64,000 nucleotides of DNA. Source: Ferriphaselus sp. R-1. Its GTDB lineage: Bacteria > Pseudomonadota > Gammaproteobacteria > Burkholderiales > Gallionellaceae. Made by a program: the position numbers and the translations under genes. A model generated the notes under the pieces. That model saw only the letters and a program-made list of their open reading frames with translations, searched no databases and was not told the DNA's origin. The stretch lies in the NCBI RefSeq assembly GCF_000746095.1, contig NZ_JQKP01000003.1:62001-126000 (forward strand), written 5' to 3'. Below, in pieces: positions 18,538 to 26,681 of this stretch (position 1 is the first letter of the stretch; each line of letters begins with the position of its first letter).

Positions 18538-19803
18538 ATGCTGATCACTGAATACCGCCTCGAACTCGTCATCCAGGCCCTGCGCGCCGTGCTGCCGCTG
18601 GCGCATCCCGCCGATGCGGCTCTGAGCCACCATTTCCGTAGCGAGCGCACCGGCTCTGGCGAGCGTGCCCTCATCGCCGAGACCGTGTTCGGCATCTTGC
18701 GCCACCGCTTGTTGCTGGAAGTGGCGTGCAGCATCGACGGCAGCCCCACGCCGCGCCGCATGGCCCTGGCCTACTGGATGCGCTTCGGCGGCTATAACCT
18801 GCGCGAGCTGGAACCCGTGCTGAAGGTCACCGAGATTGAGTGGCTGAAACAGGCCAAGGGACTCAAACTAGCGGAACAGCCGCTGTCCATCCAGGCCGAA
18901 CTGCCGGACTGGGTGGTGGAGAAACTGCGCGCAAGTATGTCGGACGAAGACATCCTGGCCACCGGGCGCGCCATGCAGCAATCCGCCCCGCTCGACCTGC
19001 GCGTCAACACCCTGCGCGCCAGCCGCGACGAGGTATTGCAAGGCTTGCAGGGCGAAAAGGTCGAAGCCACGATCACGCCACTCTCCCCGCTCGGCATCCG
19101 CGTCAGAGGCAAGCCGCCGCTCAACAAGAGCCCGATGTTCGAGGGCGGCAAGTTCGAGGTACAGGACGAAGGCAGTCAGCTGCTCGGCTTCCTGCTCGCG
19201 CCCAAGCGCAACGAGATGGTGGTGGATTTCTGCGCCGGTGCGGGCGGCAAGACGCTGCTACTGGGCGCAATGATGAATTCGCAAGGCCGCTTGTATGCCT
19301 TCGACGTGTCGGAAAAGCGGCTGGCCAATCTCAAGCCGCGTCTGGCACGTTCCGGCCTGTCCAATGTGCAGCCGCAACTCATCGCCCACGAGCACGACCA
19401 GAAGATCAAACGCCTCGCAGGCAAGATCGACCGCGTGCTGGTGGATGCGCCGTGCAGCGGCTTGGGCACGCTGCGCCGCAATCCCGACCTCAAGTTCCGC
19501 CAGTCGCCCACCAGCGTGGACGAGCTCAACGTCAAGCAAGCCGCCATCCTCGCCGCCGCCGCCAAGCTGCTGAAAGTCGGCGGACGCCTGGTCTATGCGA
19601 CGTGCAGCCTGTTGTCGCAAGAGAACCAGCAGATCGTCACCGACTTCCTCGCCGCCCATCCCAACTTTGCCCTCATCCCCGCTGGCGAGGTGCTGAAGCA
19701 ACAAAAGATCGCGCTGGAGATGGGCGACTACCTGCAACTACTGCCGCAGGTACACAGCACCGACGGCTTCTTCGCCGCCGTGCTGGAACGGCAAGCCGCT
19801 TAA
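18538..19803 (+). CDS. RsmB/NOP2-family RNA (cytosine-5) methyltransferase
   Basis: 421 residues. An N-terminal NusB-like helical region precedes the SAM-binding Rossmann domain with VDFCAGAGGKTLLLGAMM. The two catalytic cysteines lie in DAPCSGLGTLRRNPDLKFR (motif IV) and YATCSLLSQEN (motif VI). Such enzymes form m5C in rRNA or tRNA. The divergent N-terminal part relative to E. coli RsmB means the exact target (16S C967 or other) is not certain. It converges on chrA with only 6 bases between stops. Confidence 0.88.
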   Translation: MLITEYRLELVIQALRAVLPLAHPADAALSHHFRSERTGSGERALIAETVFGILRHRLLLEVACSIDGSPTPRRMALAYWMRFGGYNLRELEPVLKVTEIEWLKQAKGLKLAEQPLSIQAELPDWVVEKLRASMSDEDILATGRAMQQSAPLDLRVNTLRASRDEVLQGLQGEKVEATITPLSPLGIRVRGKPPLNKSPMFEGGKFEVQDEGSQLLGFLLAPKRNEMVVDFCAGAGGKTLLLGAMMNSQGRLYAFDVSEKRLANLKPRLARSGLSNVQPQLIAHEHDQKIKRLAGKIDRVLVDAPCSGLGTLRRNPDLKFRQSPTSVDELNVKQAAILAAAAKLLKVGGRLVYATCSLLSQENQQIVTDFLAAHPNFALIPAGEVLKQQKIALEMGDYLQLLPQVHSTDGFFAAVLERQAA

Positions 19804-19809
19804 GCGTCC

Positions 19810-21165
19810 TTAAAGCAGGATTTTGAGGGTAAGTCCAAGCACTGCGCTGGCTGCGATCACCTGGATCACGCTCCGTTTGTAGCGGAAGAGTGCGACTGCG
19901 GCAGACAGCGCTATCAGTGCGGATGGCCAGTCGAATGCCGCCGAAAAGCCCTGTGGCCAGAGTACGTGGTAGCCGAAGAACAAAGCGAGATTGAAGATGA
20001 CACCCACGACCGCCGCCGTGATCGCGGTCAGCGGCGCAGTGAATTTGAGATCACCGTGCGTCGATTCCACCAGTGGGCCACCGGCCAGAATGAAGATAAA
20101 CGAGGGTAGAAAGGTGAACCAGGTCACCAGAGTCGCCGCCATCGCACCCGCCAGAAACAGCAGGTCCGGCCCGAATACGGACTTGACGTAACCACCCACG
20201 AAGCCGACGAAAGCCACCACCATAATGAGCGGCCCCGGCGTGGTCTCACCCAGCGCCAAGCCATCTATCATCTGCGTCGGCGTGAGCCAGCCGTATTGTG
20301 CGACCGCTCCCTGATAAACGTAAGGCAGCACCGCATACGCGCCACCGAAGGTCAGTAGCGCAGCCTTGGTAAAGAACCAACCCATCTGTGTCAGCGTGTG
20401 CCCCCAGCCATAAATCACCGTCAGCAAGGTCATCGGCAGCAACCACAGCAAACCACCAATCACGATCACTTTAGCTAGCCCAGACCAGCGAAAGCGCGCA
20501 TGTTCCGGCGTCGGCGTATCGTCGTCGATGAGCGCTATCCCGAAAGAGCGATTCTCTTTACCATGCCCTCCTCCCACTTTGAACTTGTCCGGGGCGACGC
20601 GCCCGCCGATGTAGCCTATCAACGCTGCACTGGCAACGATGGCCGGGAATGGCACATTCAATGCGAAGATCGCCACAAATGAAGCTGCAGCAATCGCCCA
20701 CAAACCGCTGTTCTTGAGCGCCCTAGACCCAATACGATGAGCCGCCTGCACCACGATGGCGGTAACCGCCGGCTTGATGCCGTAGAACAATCCCGCCACC
20801 ACCGGCACATCGCCGAAGGCGATATAGACCCACGACAGTGCGATCAGAATGAATAGTGAAGGAAGTACGAACAGTGTTCCGGCAAAAATGCCGCCCCAGG
20901 TGCGATGCATCAGCCAGCCGATGTACGTGGCAAGCTGCTGCGCTTCCGGGCCGGGCAGCACCATGCAATAGTTGAGCGCATGCAAAAAACGCCGCTCCGA
21001 GATCCAGCGCTTACGCTCGACCAAGTCCTGATGCATGATGGAAATCTGCCCGGCAGGCCCGCCGAAGCTGATGAAGCCCAGCTTCAACCAATACCAGAAA
21101 GCCTGAGCCAGCGTGACTGGCACAGGGCGAGCGTTATCGGAAAATTGTTGCTGCGACGTATCCAT
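19810..21165 (-). CDS. chrA: Chromate transporter, long chain type (ChrA)
   Basis: 451 residues from the ATG at 21165, supported by AAGGAGGAGTC directly upstream; an earlier in-frame Met lacks this. Two homologous CHR halves are visible, the first with FGGPAGQISIMHQDLVERKRW and VLPGPEAQQL, the second with FGGAYAVLPYVYQGAV and LALGETTPGPLIM. ChrA exports chromate, which enters cells through sulfate permeases. It follows cysB on the same strand after 138 bases, so a link with sulfate uptake is plausible. Function as a resistance pump is inferred from family. Confidence 0.9.
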   Translation of the reverse strand: MDTSQQQFSDNARPVPVTLAQAFWYWLKLGFISFGGPAGQISIMHQDLVERKRWISERRFLHALNYCMVLPGPEAQQLATYIGWLMHRTWGGIFAGTLFVLPSLFILIALSWVYIAFGDVPVVAGLFYGIKPAVTAIVVQAAHRIGSRALKNSGLWAIAAASFVAIFALNVPFPAIVASAALIGYIGGRVAPDKFKVGGGHGKENRSFGIALIDDDTPTPEHARFRWSGLAKVIVIGGLLWLLPMTLLTVIYGWGHTLTQMGWFFTKAALLTFGGAYAVLPYVYQGAVAQYGWLTPTQMIDGLALGETTPGPLIMVVAFVGFVGGYVKSVFGPDLLFLAGAMAATLVTWFTFLPSFIFILAGGPLVESTHGDLKFTAPLTAITAAVVGVIFNLALFFGYHVLWPQGFSAAFDWPSALIALSAAVALFRYKRSVIQVIAASAVLGLTLKILL

Positions 21166-21303
21166 GACTCCTCCTTGGGAACACCCCATCAGAGCAGACC
21201 TTGGACGGGAATCGTCTTGGGGCGGGGAGGCTGCCTGATCCCCGAGTCGGCATTATCTACATATGATGAGCAACAGACAAGGCACCGTCAGCGGGAACAG
21301 CCG

Positions 21304-22236
21304 CTATTCACCGCCCTGTGCCGTGTTCGCTGCGCCGATTACAGCTTCGGTCAACGCTGGCGAGCAATACTCCATGAAGCGGTAGGCAAATCCACGCAGG
21401 TAGTGGCCGCGCCGGAAGGCGATTCGTGTGGTGTTAGGTTCGAACAGGTGGGCACAGTCGAGTAAGCGTAGCTGGCTGTCACGGGCGGGCTCGAAGGCCA
21501 TCGAGGCGATGATGCCCACGCCCATGCCCAGTTCGACGTAGGTCTTGATTACATCGGAATCCAGCGCAGACATGACGATCTCCGGCGACAGACCGACCCG
21601 CTCAAAGGTCTGGTCCACCCGTGTCCGCCCGGTCACGCCTTCGTGATACGTGATGATGGGATGGTCGGCGATGGCTTCCAGCGTGAGCGGCTGAGCTGAT
21701 TCCAGCGGATGACCGGCAGGCACGATCACGGCGTGGTGCCACTGGTAGTAAGGGAAGGACACCAGATTCTCCACTCCATCCAGCGCCTCGGTCGCCAGCC
21801 CGATGTCGGCATGGCCTTCCAGCAGCATCTTGACGATCTCCGTGGGGCTGCCCTGATGCAACACCAGATGGACTTTGGGGAACGCCTGTTTGAACTTCGC
21901 CACCACGGACGGCAGCGCATAACGCGCTTGGGTGTGCGTCGTCACCACGGTCAGCCGCCCTTCGTCGCGCGTGTTGAAATTCTCGGCCAATTGCTTGATG
22001 TTGCCCGCGTCCAGCAGGATGCGGTTGGCGATCTCGGCCAGCTCGCGCCCCGGCTCGGTCAGGCCGAGGAAGCGCTTGCCCTTGCGCACAAATAGCTCGA
22101 TGCCTAACTCGTCTTCCAGATCCTTGATGTGTTTGGACACGCCGGACTGCGAGGTGTAGAGCGCGTTGGCGACTTCGGTGAGATTGAAGTTCTGCCGTAC
22201 CGTTTCGCGGATGATGCGCAGTTGCTGGAAATTCAT
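21304..22236 (-). CDS. cysB: LysR-type sulfur regulator CysB/Cbl
   Basis: 310 residues: N-terminal winged helix-turn-helix ([23 protein letters not shown] then [16 protein letters not shown]) and a periplasmic-binding-like effector domain ([39 protein letters not shown]) with the conserved CysB residues. In enterobacteria CysB senses N-acetylserine/sulfate and activates cys genes. It overlaps cysA by 4 bases at the end of cysT-cysW-cysA, so the sulfate importer and regulator are one operon. It is the best local candidate for the regulator of the shared promoter motif described in the findings. Confidence 0.93.
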   Translation of the reverse strand: MNFQQLRIIRETVRQNFNLTEVANALYTSQSGVSKHIKDLEDELGIELFVRKGKRFLGLTEPGRELAEIANRILLDAGNIKQLAENFNTRDEGRLTVVTTHTQARYALPSVVAKFKQAFPKVHLVLHQGSPTEIVKMLLEGHADIGLATEALDGVENLVSFPYYQWHHAVIVPAGHPLESAQPLTLEAIADHPIITYHEGVTGRTRVDQTFERVGLSPEIVMSALDSDVIKTYVELGMGVGIIASMAFEPARDSQLRLLDCAHLFEPNTTRIAFRRGHYLRGFAYRFMEYCSPALTEAVIGAANTAQGGE

Positions 22237-23267
22237 AGCGAGCCTTTCACCGATTCATCAAACACCCTGACCTGACGCGGACGAATGAACACCTGATCGC
22301 CGTTTACCAGCGGTTGCGCCTCGAAACGCTCTCGCGACAGTTCGATCTCGACCAGCTCGTCACTACCCGCCACCGCAACTTCGGCACGGACCACCGCACC
22401 GATGGCGCGCACCAGCCTGATCTCTCCTGCCAGCGAGGCAGGGTCTTGTTGCGTGTGGCTGATGTCGATGTCGTGCGGGCGCACGTAAGCTACGGCATCG
22501 CCGTGTTGCTGTGTCCAGGCCGAGTGGATGCGGCTGTGGAACAGATTCACGTTGCCGATGAACTGATAGACGAAAGGCGTAGCTGGTGTGGCATACACCT
22601 CGTCTGGCGTACCGACCTGCTCGATCTTGCCCTGATTCATCACCACCACGCGGTCGGCCACTTCCAGCGCCTCTTCCTGATCGTGGGTGACGAAGATACT
22701 GGTGATGTGCAGTTCGTCATGCAGATGGCGCAGCCAGCGGCGCAGTTCCTTGCGCACCTTGGCGTCCAGCGCACCGAAAGGCTCATCCAGCAGCAGGATC
22801 CGGGGCTCGACCGCAAGGGCGCGCGCCAATGCGATGCGCTGACGCTGCCCGCCAGACAGCTGCGAGGGATAGCGGTCGGCAATCCAGTCCAGCTGCACCA
22901 GCTCCAGCAAGTGCGTCACCCGACGACGGATCTCGGCCTCGGTATGGCGCTCCCGCTTGGGCTTGACGCGCAGGCCGAAGGCCACGTTCTCGAACACCGT
23001 CATGTGGCGGAACAGCGCGTAGTGCTGGAACACGAAGCCGACATTGCGTTCGCGCGCGTCGCGTTCCACCACGTTCTCGCCGTGGAACAACAAACTGCCG
23101 GAGTCGGCCACATCCAGTCCGCCGATGATGCGCAACAACGAGGTCTTGCCGCAGCCGGAAGGGCCGAGCAAGGCCAGCAACTCGCCGCTCTTCACTTCGA
23201 GGTTGATGTTGTTCAGCGCGATGTGGTCGCCGAAACGCTTGTTCAGATTTTCGATGGTGATGCTCAT
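22233..23267 (-). CDS. cysA: Sulfate/thiosulfate ABC transporter ATP-binding protein
   Basis: 344 residues. Walker [10 protein letters not shown], signature [15 protein letters not shown] and Walker [13 protein letters not shown] are all intact, followed by a C-terminal TOBE-type domain ([10 protein letters not shown]). It powers CysT-CysW uptake of sulfate and thiosulfate at the inner membrane. A REP-like palindrome lies between it and cysW, whereas it overlaps cysB by 4 bases. Confidence 0.95.
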   Translation of the reverse strand: MSITIENLNKRFGDHIALNNINLEVKSGELLALLGPSGCGKTSLLRIIGGLDVADSGSLLFHGENVVERDARERNVGFVFQHYALFRHMTVFENVAFGLRVKPKRERHTEAEIRRRVTHLLELVQLDWIADRYPSQLSGGQRQRIALARALAVEPRILLLDEPFGALDAKVRKELRRWLRHLHDELHITSIFVTHDQEEALEVADRVVVMNQGKIEQVGTPDEVYATPATPFVYQFIGNVNLFHSRIHSAWTQQHGDAVAYVRPHDIDISHTQQDPASLAGEIRLVRAIGAVVRAEVAVAGSDELVEIELSRERFEAQPLVNGDQVFIRPRQVRVFDESVKGSL

Positions 23268-23283
23268 TTATGTGCTCCTAATA

Positions 23284-23350
23284 ATCCGTTCGCCCTGAGC
23301 CTGTCGAAGGGCGCTCTTTGAATTGATCCGCTCGCTCACCACGAACGGAT
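23284..23350. repeat. REP/MITE-like intergenic repeat between cysW and cysA
   Basis: Outer inverted repeat ATCCGTTCG (23284-23292) / CGAACGGAT (23342-23350). Inside, GCCCTGAGCCTGTCGAAGGGC forms a hairpin (GCCCT/AGGGC). The hexamer-rich core resembles a repeat widespread in betaproteobacterial genomes (recalled, not searched). It fills the cysW-cysA gap and overlaps the cysW stop. Confidence 0.6.
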
Positions 23351-24213
23351 CAATGCGTACCATGCAGCGGTTCTCCGCTACGGCGCGCTTGCCATTCGAT
23401 CAGACTCTTCACACCCAGCGTAACCAGTGCCAGCAAGGCCAGCAGCGAGGCCACGGCAAACGCGGCGACGAAGTTGTATTCGTTGTACAAAATCTCGACG
23501 TGCAGCGGCATGGTGTTGGTCAAGCCACGAATATGGCCGGACACCACCGACACTGCGCCGAACTCGCCCATCGCCCGTGCGTTGCACAGGATCACGCCGT
23601 ACAGCAGGCCCCATTTGATATTGGGCAGGGTCACGCGCCAAAACGTCTGCCAGCCGGACGCGCCCAGCGATACCGCCGCTTCCTCCTCTTCCTTACCCTG
23701 CGCCTGCATCAGCGGGATCAGCTCGCGGGCGATGAAGGGGAAGGTGACGAAGATGGTCGCCAGCACGATGCCGGGCACGGCGAAAATCAGCTTGATGTCG
23801 TGCGCCTGCAACCACGGGCCGAACCAGCCTTGCGCGCCGAACAGCAGCACGTAGATCAGCCCCGAAACCACCGGACTTACCGCGAACGGCAAGTCGATCA
23901 AGGTGATGAGCAAACTCTTGCCCTTGAACTCGAACTTGGCGATGGCCCAGGCCGCCGCCACGCCGAACACCACGTTGGCAGGCACCGAGATGGCCGCCGC
24001 GATCACGGTCAGTTTCACCGCCGAGAGCGCGTCCGGCTCCTTCAGTGCCTCCCAGTACAAGGCCCAGCCTTTGCTGAATGCCTGATAGAACACGGCGTAC
24101 AAGGGCACGCCCAGAAACAGGATCAGGTAGGTCAGCGCCAGCAGAATGAGGGCGAGCGTCACGCCCCTGGATTCATGGGTGGCGATCTTGCGTTGCAATG
24201 CTTGAGCCGACAT
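23350..24213 (-). CDS. cysW: Sulfate ABC transporter permease CysW
   Basis: 287 residues from the ATG at 24213, which overlaps the cysT stop by one base (TGATG) and has AAGGAG 6 bases upstream. About six membrane helices and the permease EAA-type loop [23 protein letters not shown] that contacts the ATPase. It forms the sulfate channel with CysT. Its end coincides with the REP-like repeat. Confidence 0.93.
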   Translation of the reverse strand: MSAQALQRKIATHESRGVTLALILLALTYLILFLGVPLYAVFYQAFSKGWALYWEALKEPDALSAVKLTVIAAAISVPANVVFGVAAAWAIAKFEFKGKSLLITLIDLPFAVSPVVSGLIYVLLFGAQGWFGPWLQAHDIKLIFAVPGIVLATIFVTFPFIARELIPLMQAQGKEEEEAAVSLGASGWQTFWRVTLPNIKWGLLYGVILCNARAMGEFGAVSVVSGHIRGLTNTMPLHVEILYNEYNFVAAFAVASLLALLALVTLGVKSLIEWQARRSGEPLHGTH

Positions 24214-25046
24214 CAGCGCGCTCCTTTCCGGCTGCTCCACCATTGCAGGGCGTTGATGCCCAGCAATAGCGCGAACGAGATCAACAACATCAGTACGGCG
24301 ATGGCGGTCGCTCCGGCGTAGTCGTACTGCTCCAGCTTGGCGACGATCAGCAACGGCGCGATCTCGGAGATGTAAGGCATGTTGCCCGCAATGAAGATCA
24401 CCGAACCGTATTCGCCGATGGCGCGGGCGAAGGCCAGCGCGAAGCCGGTGAGCAGCGCCGGGTAGATGGCGGGGAAGATGATGCGGCGGAACACGTCCCA
24501 GCGCCCTGCTCCCAGGCTGGCCGCTGCCTCTTCGACCTCGGCTTCCACGTCGGCCAACACCGGCTGCACCGTACGCACCACGAACGGCAAGCCGATGAAC
24601 GTCAGCGCCACCACGATACCCAGTGGCGTGTAGGCCACCTTGATGTCATGAGCGGCGAAATACTGCCCGAGCCAGCCATTAGGCGCATACAAGGTTGCCA
24701 GCGTGATGCCCGCCACCGCCGTAGGCAAGGCGAACGGCAGATCGACAAAAGCATCGACCAGTTTCTTGCCGGGGAAGCGGTAGCGCACCAGCACCCAGGC
24801 CACCACCAGCCCAAAAACGGCATTGGTGACCGCCGCTGCGAACGAAGTCACGAACGTCACCCGCAACGCAGCCAATACCCGATCACTGGATGCAATATCG
24901 TAAAACCCCGCCCAGCCCAGCGCCGCCGTCTTGAAGAACAGCGCCGACAGCGGCACCAGCACGATCAACGAGAGATACAGCAAGGTGTAACCCAGCGCCA
25001 GATTGAACCCCGGCAACACGCTATGCGCTTTGAATTGCGCCATCAC
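24213..25046 (-). CDS. cysT: Sulfate ABC transporter permease CysT (CysU)
   Basis: 277 residues with six membrane helices. The ATPase-contact loop [23 protein letters not shown] is present and [16 protein letters not shown] is the typical CysT motif. First gene of the sulfate import operon. The 143 bases upstream carry two TTAGCAG..AAAAAT direct repeats (near 25092 and 25121), possible regulator sites, but they do not fit the shared TTGGTT-N21 layout. The matching sulfate-binding proteins are not here but 25 kb away (49438 and 51867). Confidence 0.92.
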   Translation of the reverse strand: MMAQFKAHSVLPGFNLALGYTLLYLSLIVLVPLSALFFKTAALGWAGFYDIASSDRVLAALRVTFVTSFAAAVTNAVFGLVVAWVLVRYRFPGKKLVDAFVDLPFALPTAVAGITLATLYAPNGWLGQYFAAHDIKVAYTPLGIVVALTFIGLPFVVRTVQPVLADVEAEVEEAAASLGAGRWDVFRRIIFPAIYPALLTGFALAFARAIGEYGSVIFIAGNMPYISEIAPLLIVAKLEQYDYAGATAIAVLMLLISFALLLGINALQWWSSRKGAR

Positions 25047-25189
25047 AACACCCTTAAGGAAGGAAAGGCGCGCAGTGTAACGACTGCCGTTTAGCAGGAA
25101 AAATAAGAAATGATGCTTTGGTTAGCAGAAAAATGAATAAGCAAATCTGAAGTAATCACCGCCCTCAAAAAAACAGACTTGCCAAGTGC

Positions 25190-26089
25190 TTACGCAGCCA
25201 GTCGTTCAGCCCGCAGATAGCGTACGTCAGCTTGGGTAGCGAATTCGGGGCTAGCCAAGTAATCACCTTGGAACAAGTCCGCTCCAGCATTATGGGCAAT
25301 GGCTAGTTGTGTAGCGGATTCGATGCCTTCGATAGCGACTTGTACGCCTGACTGATGCAAGGTGTTGACCAGTGCATAAATGACACCCGTCGCCAGTGGA
25401 TTGCGCAACACACCACCATCGAACTTGACGATGTCTGGACGCAATTTCAGCACGCGCGCCAATTCATCGTTGCTTGTATCCGCAACCAGATCCTCATAAG
25501 CGTGAGACGCACCGGCCAGTCTTGCCACGCTGGCGTGCGCCAGGCCAAAGTCATCGACTGCGATCTTGTAGCCCAGTTTGCGGTAATTGCTTACGGCCTC
25601 GTCCAGACGCGCCATGTCTTTGACTGCCGATTCCTTGATCTCAATAACCACCTGCGAGGTCGGCACCGAGTAGTAGTGCAATATCTGCTCGAACGTTCTG
25701 CCATGATCGCTTACGCTAGTGAGCAGATGTGGATGCACATTCAGGAACAGCAATTCGTGCTCTGGGAAGCTGCGATCATGATTCAGCAGATGAATGGTGC
25801 GTACCAGACGGTCGAACTGCACCAAGCGACCAGCACGCTCGGCCTCGTCAAAGGCCGCTTGCGGAATCAATTCAAACTGCTCATGCACCACAGACCGTAG
25901 CAATGCCTCGCGTCCAAGAACGGTACCGTCGGCCTTGAAAATAGGCTGAAATGTGCTCGACAAGCGCATCCCGAGAAAGCGGCAGACCAGACCATGGGTC
26001 TGCACATGGCTCAGGTCATACTCATCAAGATTCAGCAACAGATTGTTGCTGAATAATAATTTCAAATAGGCATACGGTTCGCGCGCCAT
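25190..26089 (-). CDS. EAL-domain c-di-GMP phosphodiesterase, apparently catalytically intact
   Basis: 299 residues from the ATG at 26089, with AAGGA 5-8 bases upstream. After a short N-terminal part of about 40 residues the EAL domain begins with FQPIFKADGTVLGREALLR (Glu61). Other catalytic positions look retained: LNVH (Asn), EIKES (Glu), VDDFG (both Asp), VKFDGG (Lys), IEGIES (Glu) and FQGDYL (Gln). EAL proteins hydrolyse c-di-GMP. No sensory domain or membrane segment is seen. The promoter carries the shared TTGGTT-N21 arrangement (26123-26155), inside a perfect hairpin, which ties it to sulfur control. A paralogue lies at 48597. Confidence 0.88.
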   Translation of the reverse strand: MAREPYAYLKLLFSNNLLLNLDEYDLSHVQTHGLVCRFLGMRLSSTFQPIFKADGTVLGREALLRSVVHEQFELIPQAAFDEAERAGRLVQFDRLVRTIHLLNHDRSFPEHELLFLNVHPHLLTSVSDHGRTFEQILHYYSVPTSQVVIEIKESAVKDMARLDEAVSNYRKLGYKIAVDDFGLAHASVARLAGASHAYEDLVADTSNDELARVLKLRPDIVKFDGGVLRNPLATGVIYALVNTLHQSGVQVAIEGIESATQLAIAHNAGADLFQGDYLASPEFATQADVRYLRAERLAA

Positions 26090-26122
26090 GATGGATGTCC
26101 TTATTAATTCGTTATAGGGCGC

Positions 26123-26155
26123 ATGGTAGCGGCGACATTTTCTTGGTAGAACCAA
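26123..26155 (-). promoter_or_regulatory. Shared sulfur-locus promoter of the EAL gene
   Basis: In gene orientation TTGGTT (26155-26150), 21 bases, then TACCAT as -10 (26128-26123), 33 bases before the ATG. The site also forms a perfect 10-bp inverted repeat, TTTTCTTGGT-AGA-ACCAAGAAAA (26138-26160). Same spacing as six other promoters here. Confidence 0.55.
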
Positions 26156-26246
26156 GAAAAAATGCTTTGTATATTCGATTACCAACAGTGCGTACTTCGA
26201 AAGCAGGAGTCAGGCAGATTAACCAAGTGATAGGTAATCATATGAC

Positions 26247-26519
26247 TCAATGCGACACTCTCGCTGCCAGACTGTGCCGCGAGTTTTTGCTGTAAATTAC
26301 CGGCACTCGTAGTCTTTTGGCTTCTTTTTTCACTTTGACAGACAAGCTGTGATTGACATAATTGACCAACACCACAATCAGCTCGACATCAAGTGGAATG
26401 ACGTGATTCTTGTCACCATGCTTCCGTCCAGACCAGTGTCTAACCTTGCGCATCCCGTGCGCCACAAGCTCATCCTTGATGCCATCGACATTGTCTCCAC
26501 CGACTATCAATGCAGTCAT
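26247..26519 (-). CDS. DUF2325 domain protein
   Basis: 90 residues from the ATG at 26519, supported by AAGGTGG 6 bases upstream; the first codon of the longer frame is a TTG. Sequence TALIVGGDNVDGIKDELVAHG, then HWSGRKHGDKNHVIP and VVLVNYVNHSLSVKVKKEAKR matches DUF2325, a small protein family with an apparent Rossmann-like start and unknown function. The promoter (26552-26584) has the shared TTGGTT-N21 layout, so the gene is predicted to be part of the sulfur response. It is not in an operon; the convergent-looking spacing to the EAL gene is 157 bases. Confidence 0.75.
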   Translation of the reverse strand: MTALIVGGDNVDGIKDELVAHGMRKVRHWSGRKHGDKNHVIPLDVELIVVLVNYVNHSLSVKVKKEAKRLRVPVIYSKNSRHSLAARVSH

Positions 26520-26551
26520 ATCAACCACCTTTTTCAATTGAATAGACTGCC

Positions 26552-26584
26552 ATGTTATGCCTGTGAGGTATCACTAAGAACCAA
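26552..26584 (-). promoter_or_regulatory. Shared sulfur-locus promoter of the DUF2325 gene
   Basis: In gene orientation TTGGTT (26584-26579), 21 bases, TAACAT (26557-26552), 32 bases before the ATG. Upstream AAATAAAGC matches the DUF2292 promoter at the same distance. Confidence 0.55.
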
Positions 26585-26634
26585 GTTATTTCGCTTTATT
26601 TAGCAGAATTTATCCATTGGATTCAAATGGAAAA

Positions 26635-26664
26635 AGCCCCGCCAGTCTTCCGACTGGCGGGGCT
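26635..26664 (-). terminator. Strong rho-independent terminator after the encapsulin-desulfurase operon
   Basis: Perfect 13-bp stem AGCCCCGCCAGTC / GACTGGCGGGGCT with a TTCC loop. On the minus strand it is followed by TTTTT. It lies 17 bases beyond the desulfurase stop. Confidence 0.92.
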
Positions 26665-26681
26665 AATCGTAGTGGTACACA

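Noticed and set aside
25080-25150. TTGGTT near cysT as an eighth member of the shared promoter set
   Set aside because: It is on the strand opposite to cysT, and no TAnnnT hexamer follows at 21 bases, so it fails the rule.
26586-26634. A small gene between the DUF2325 promoter and the terminator
   Set aside because: AT-rich, no ribosome site and no reading frame of useful length.
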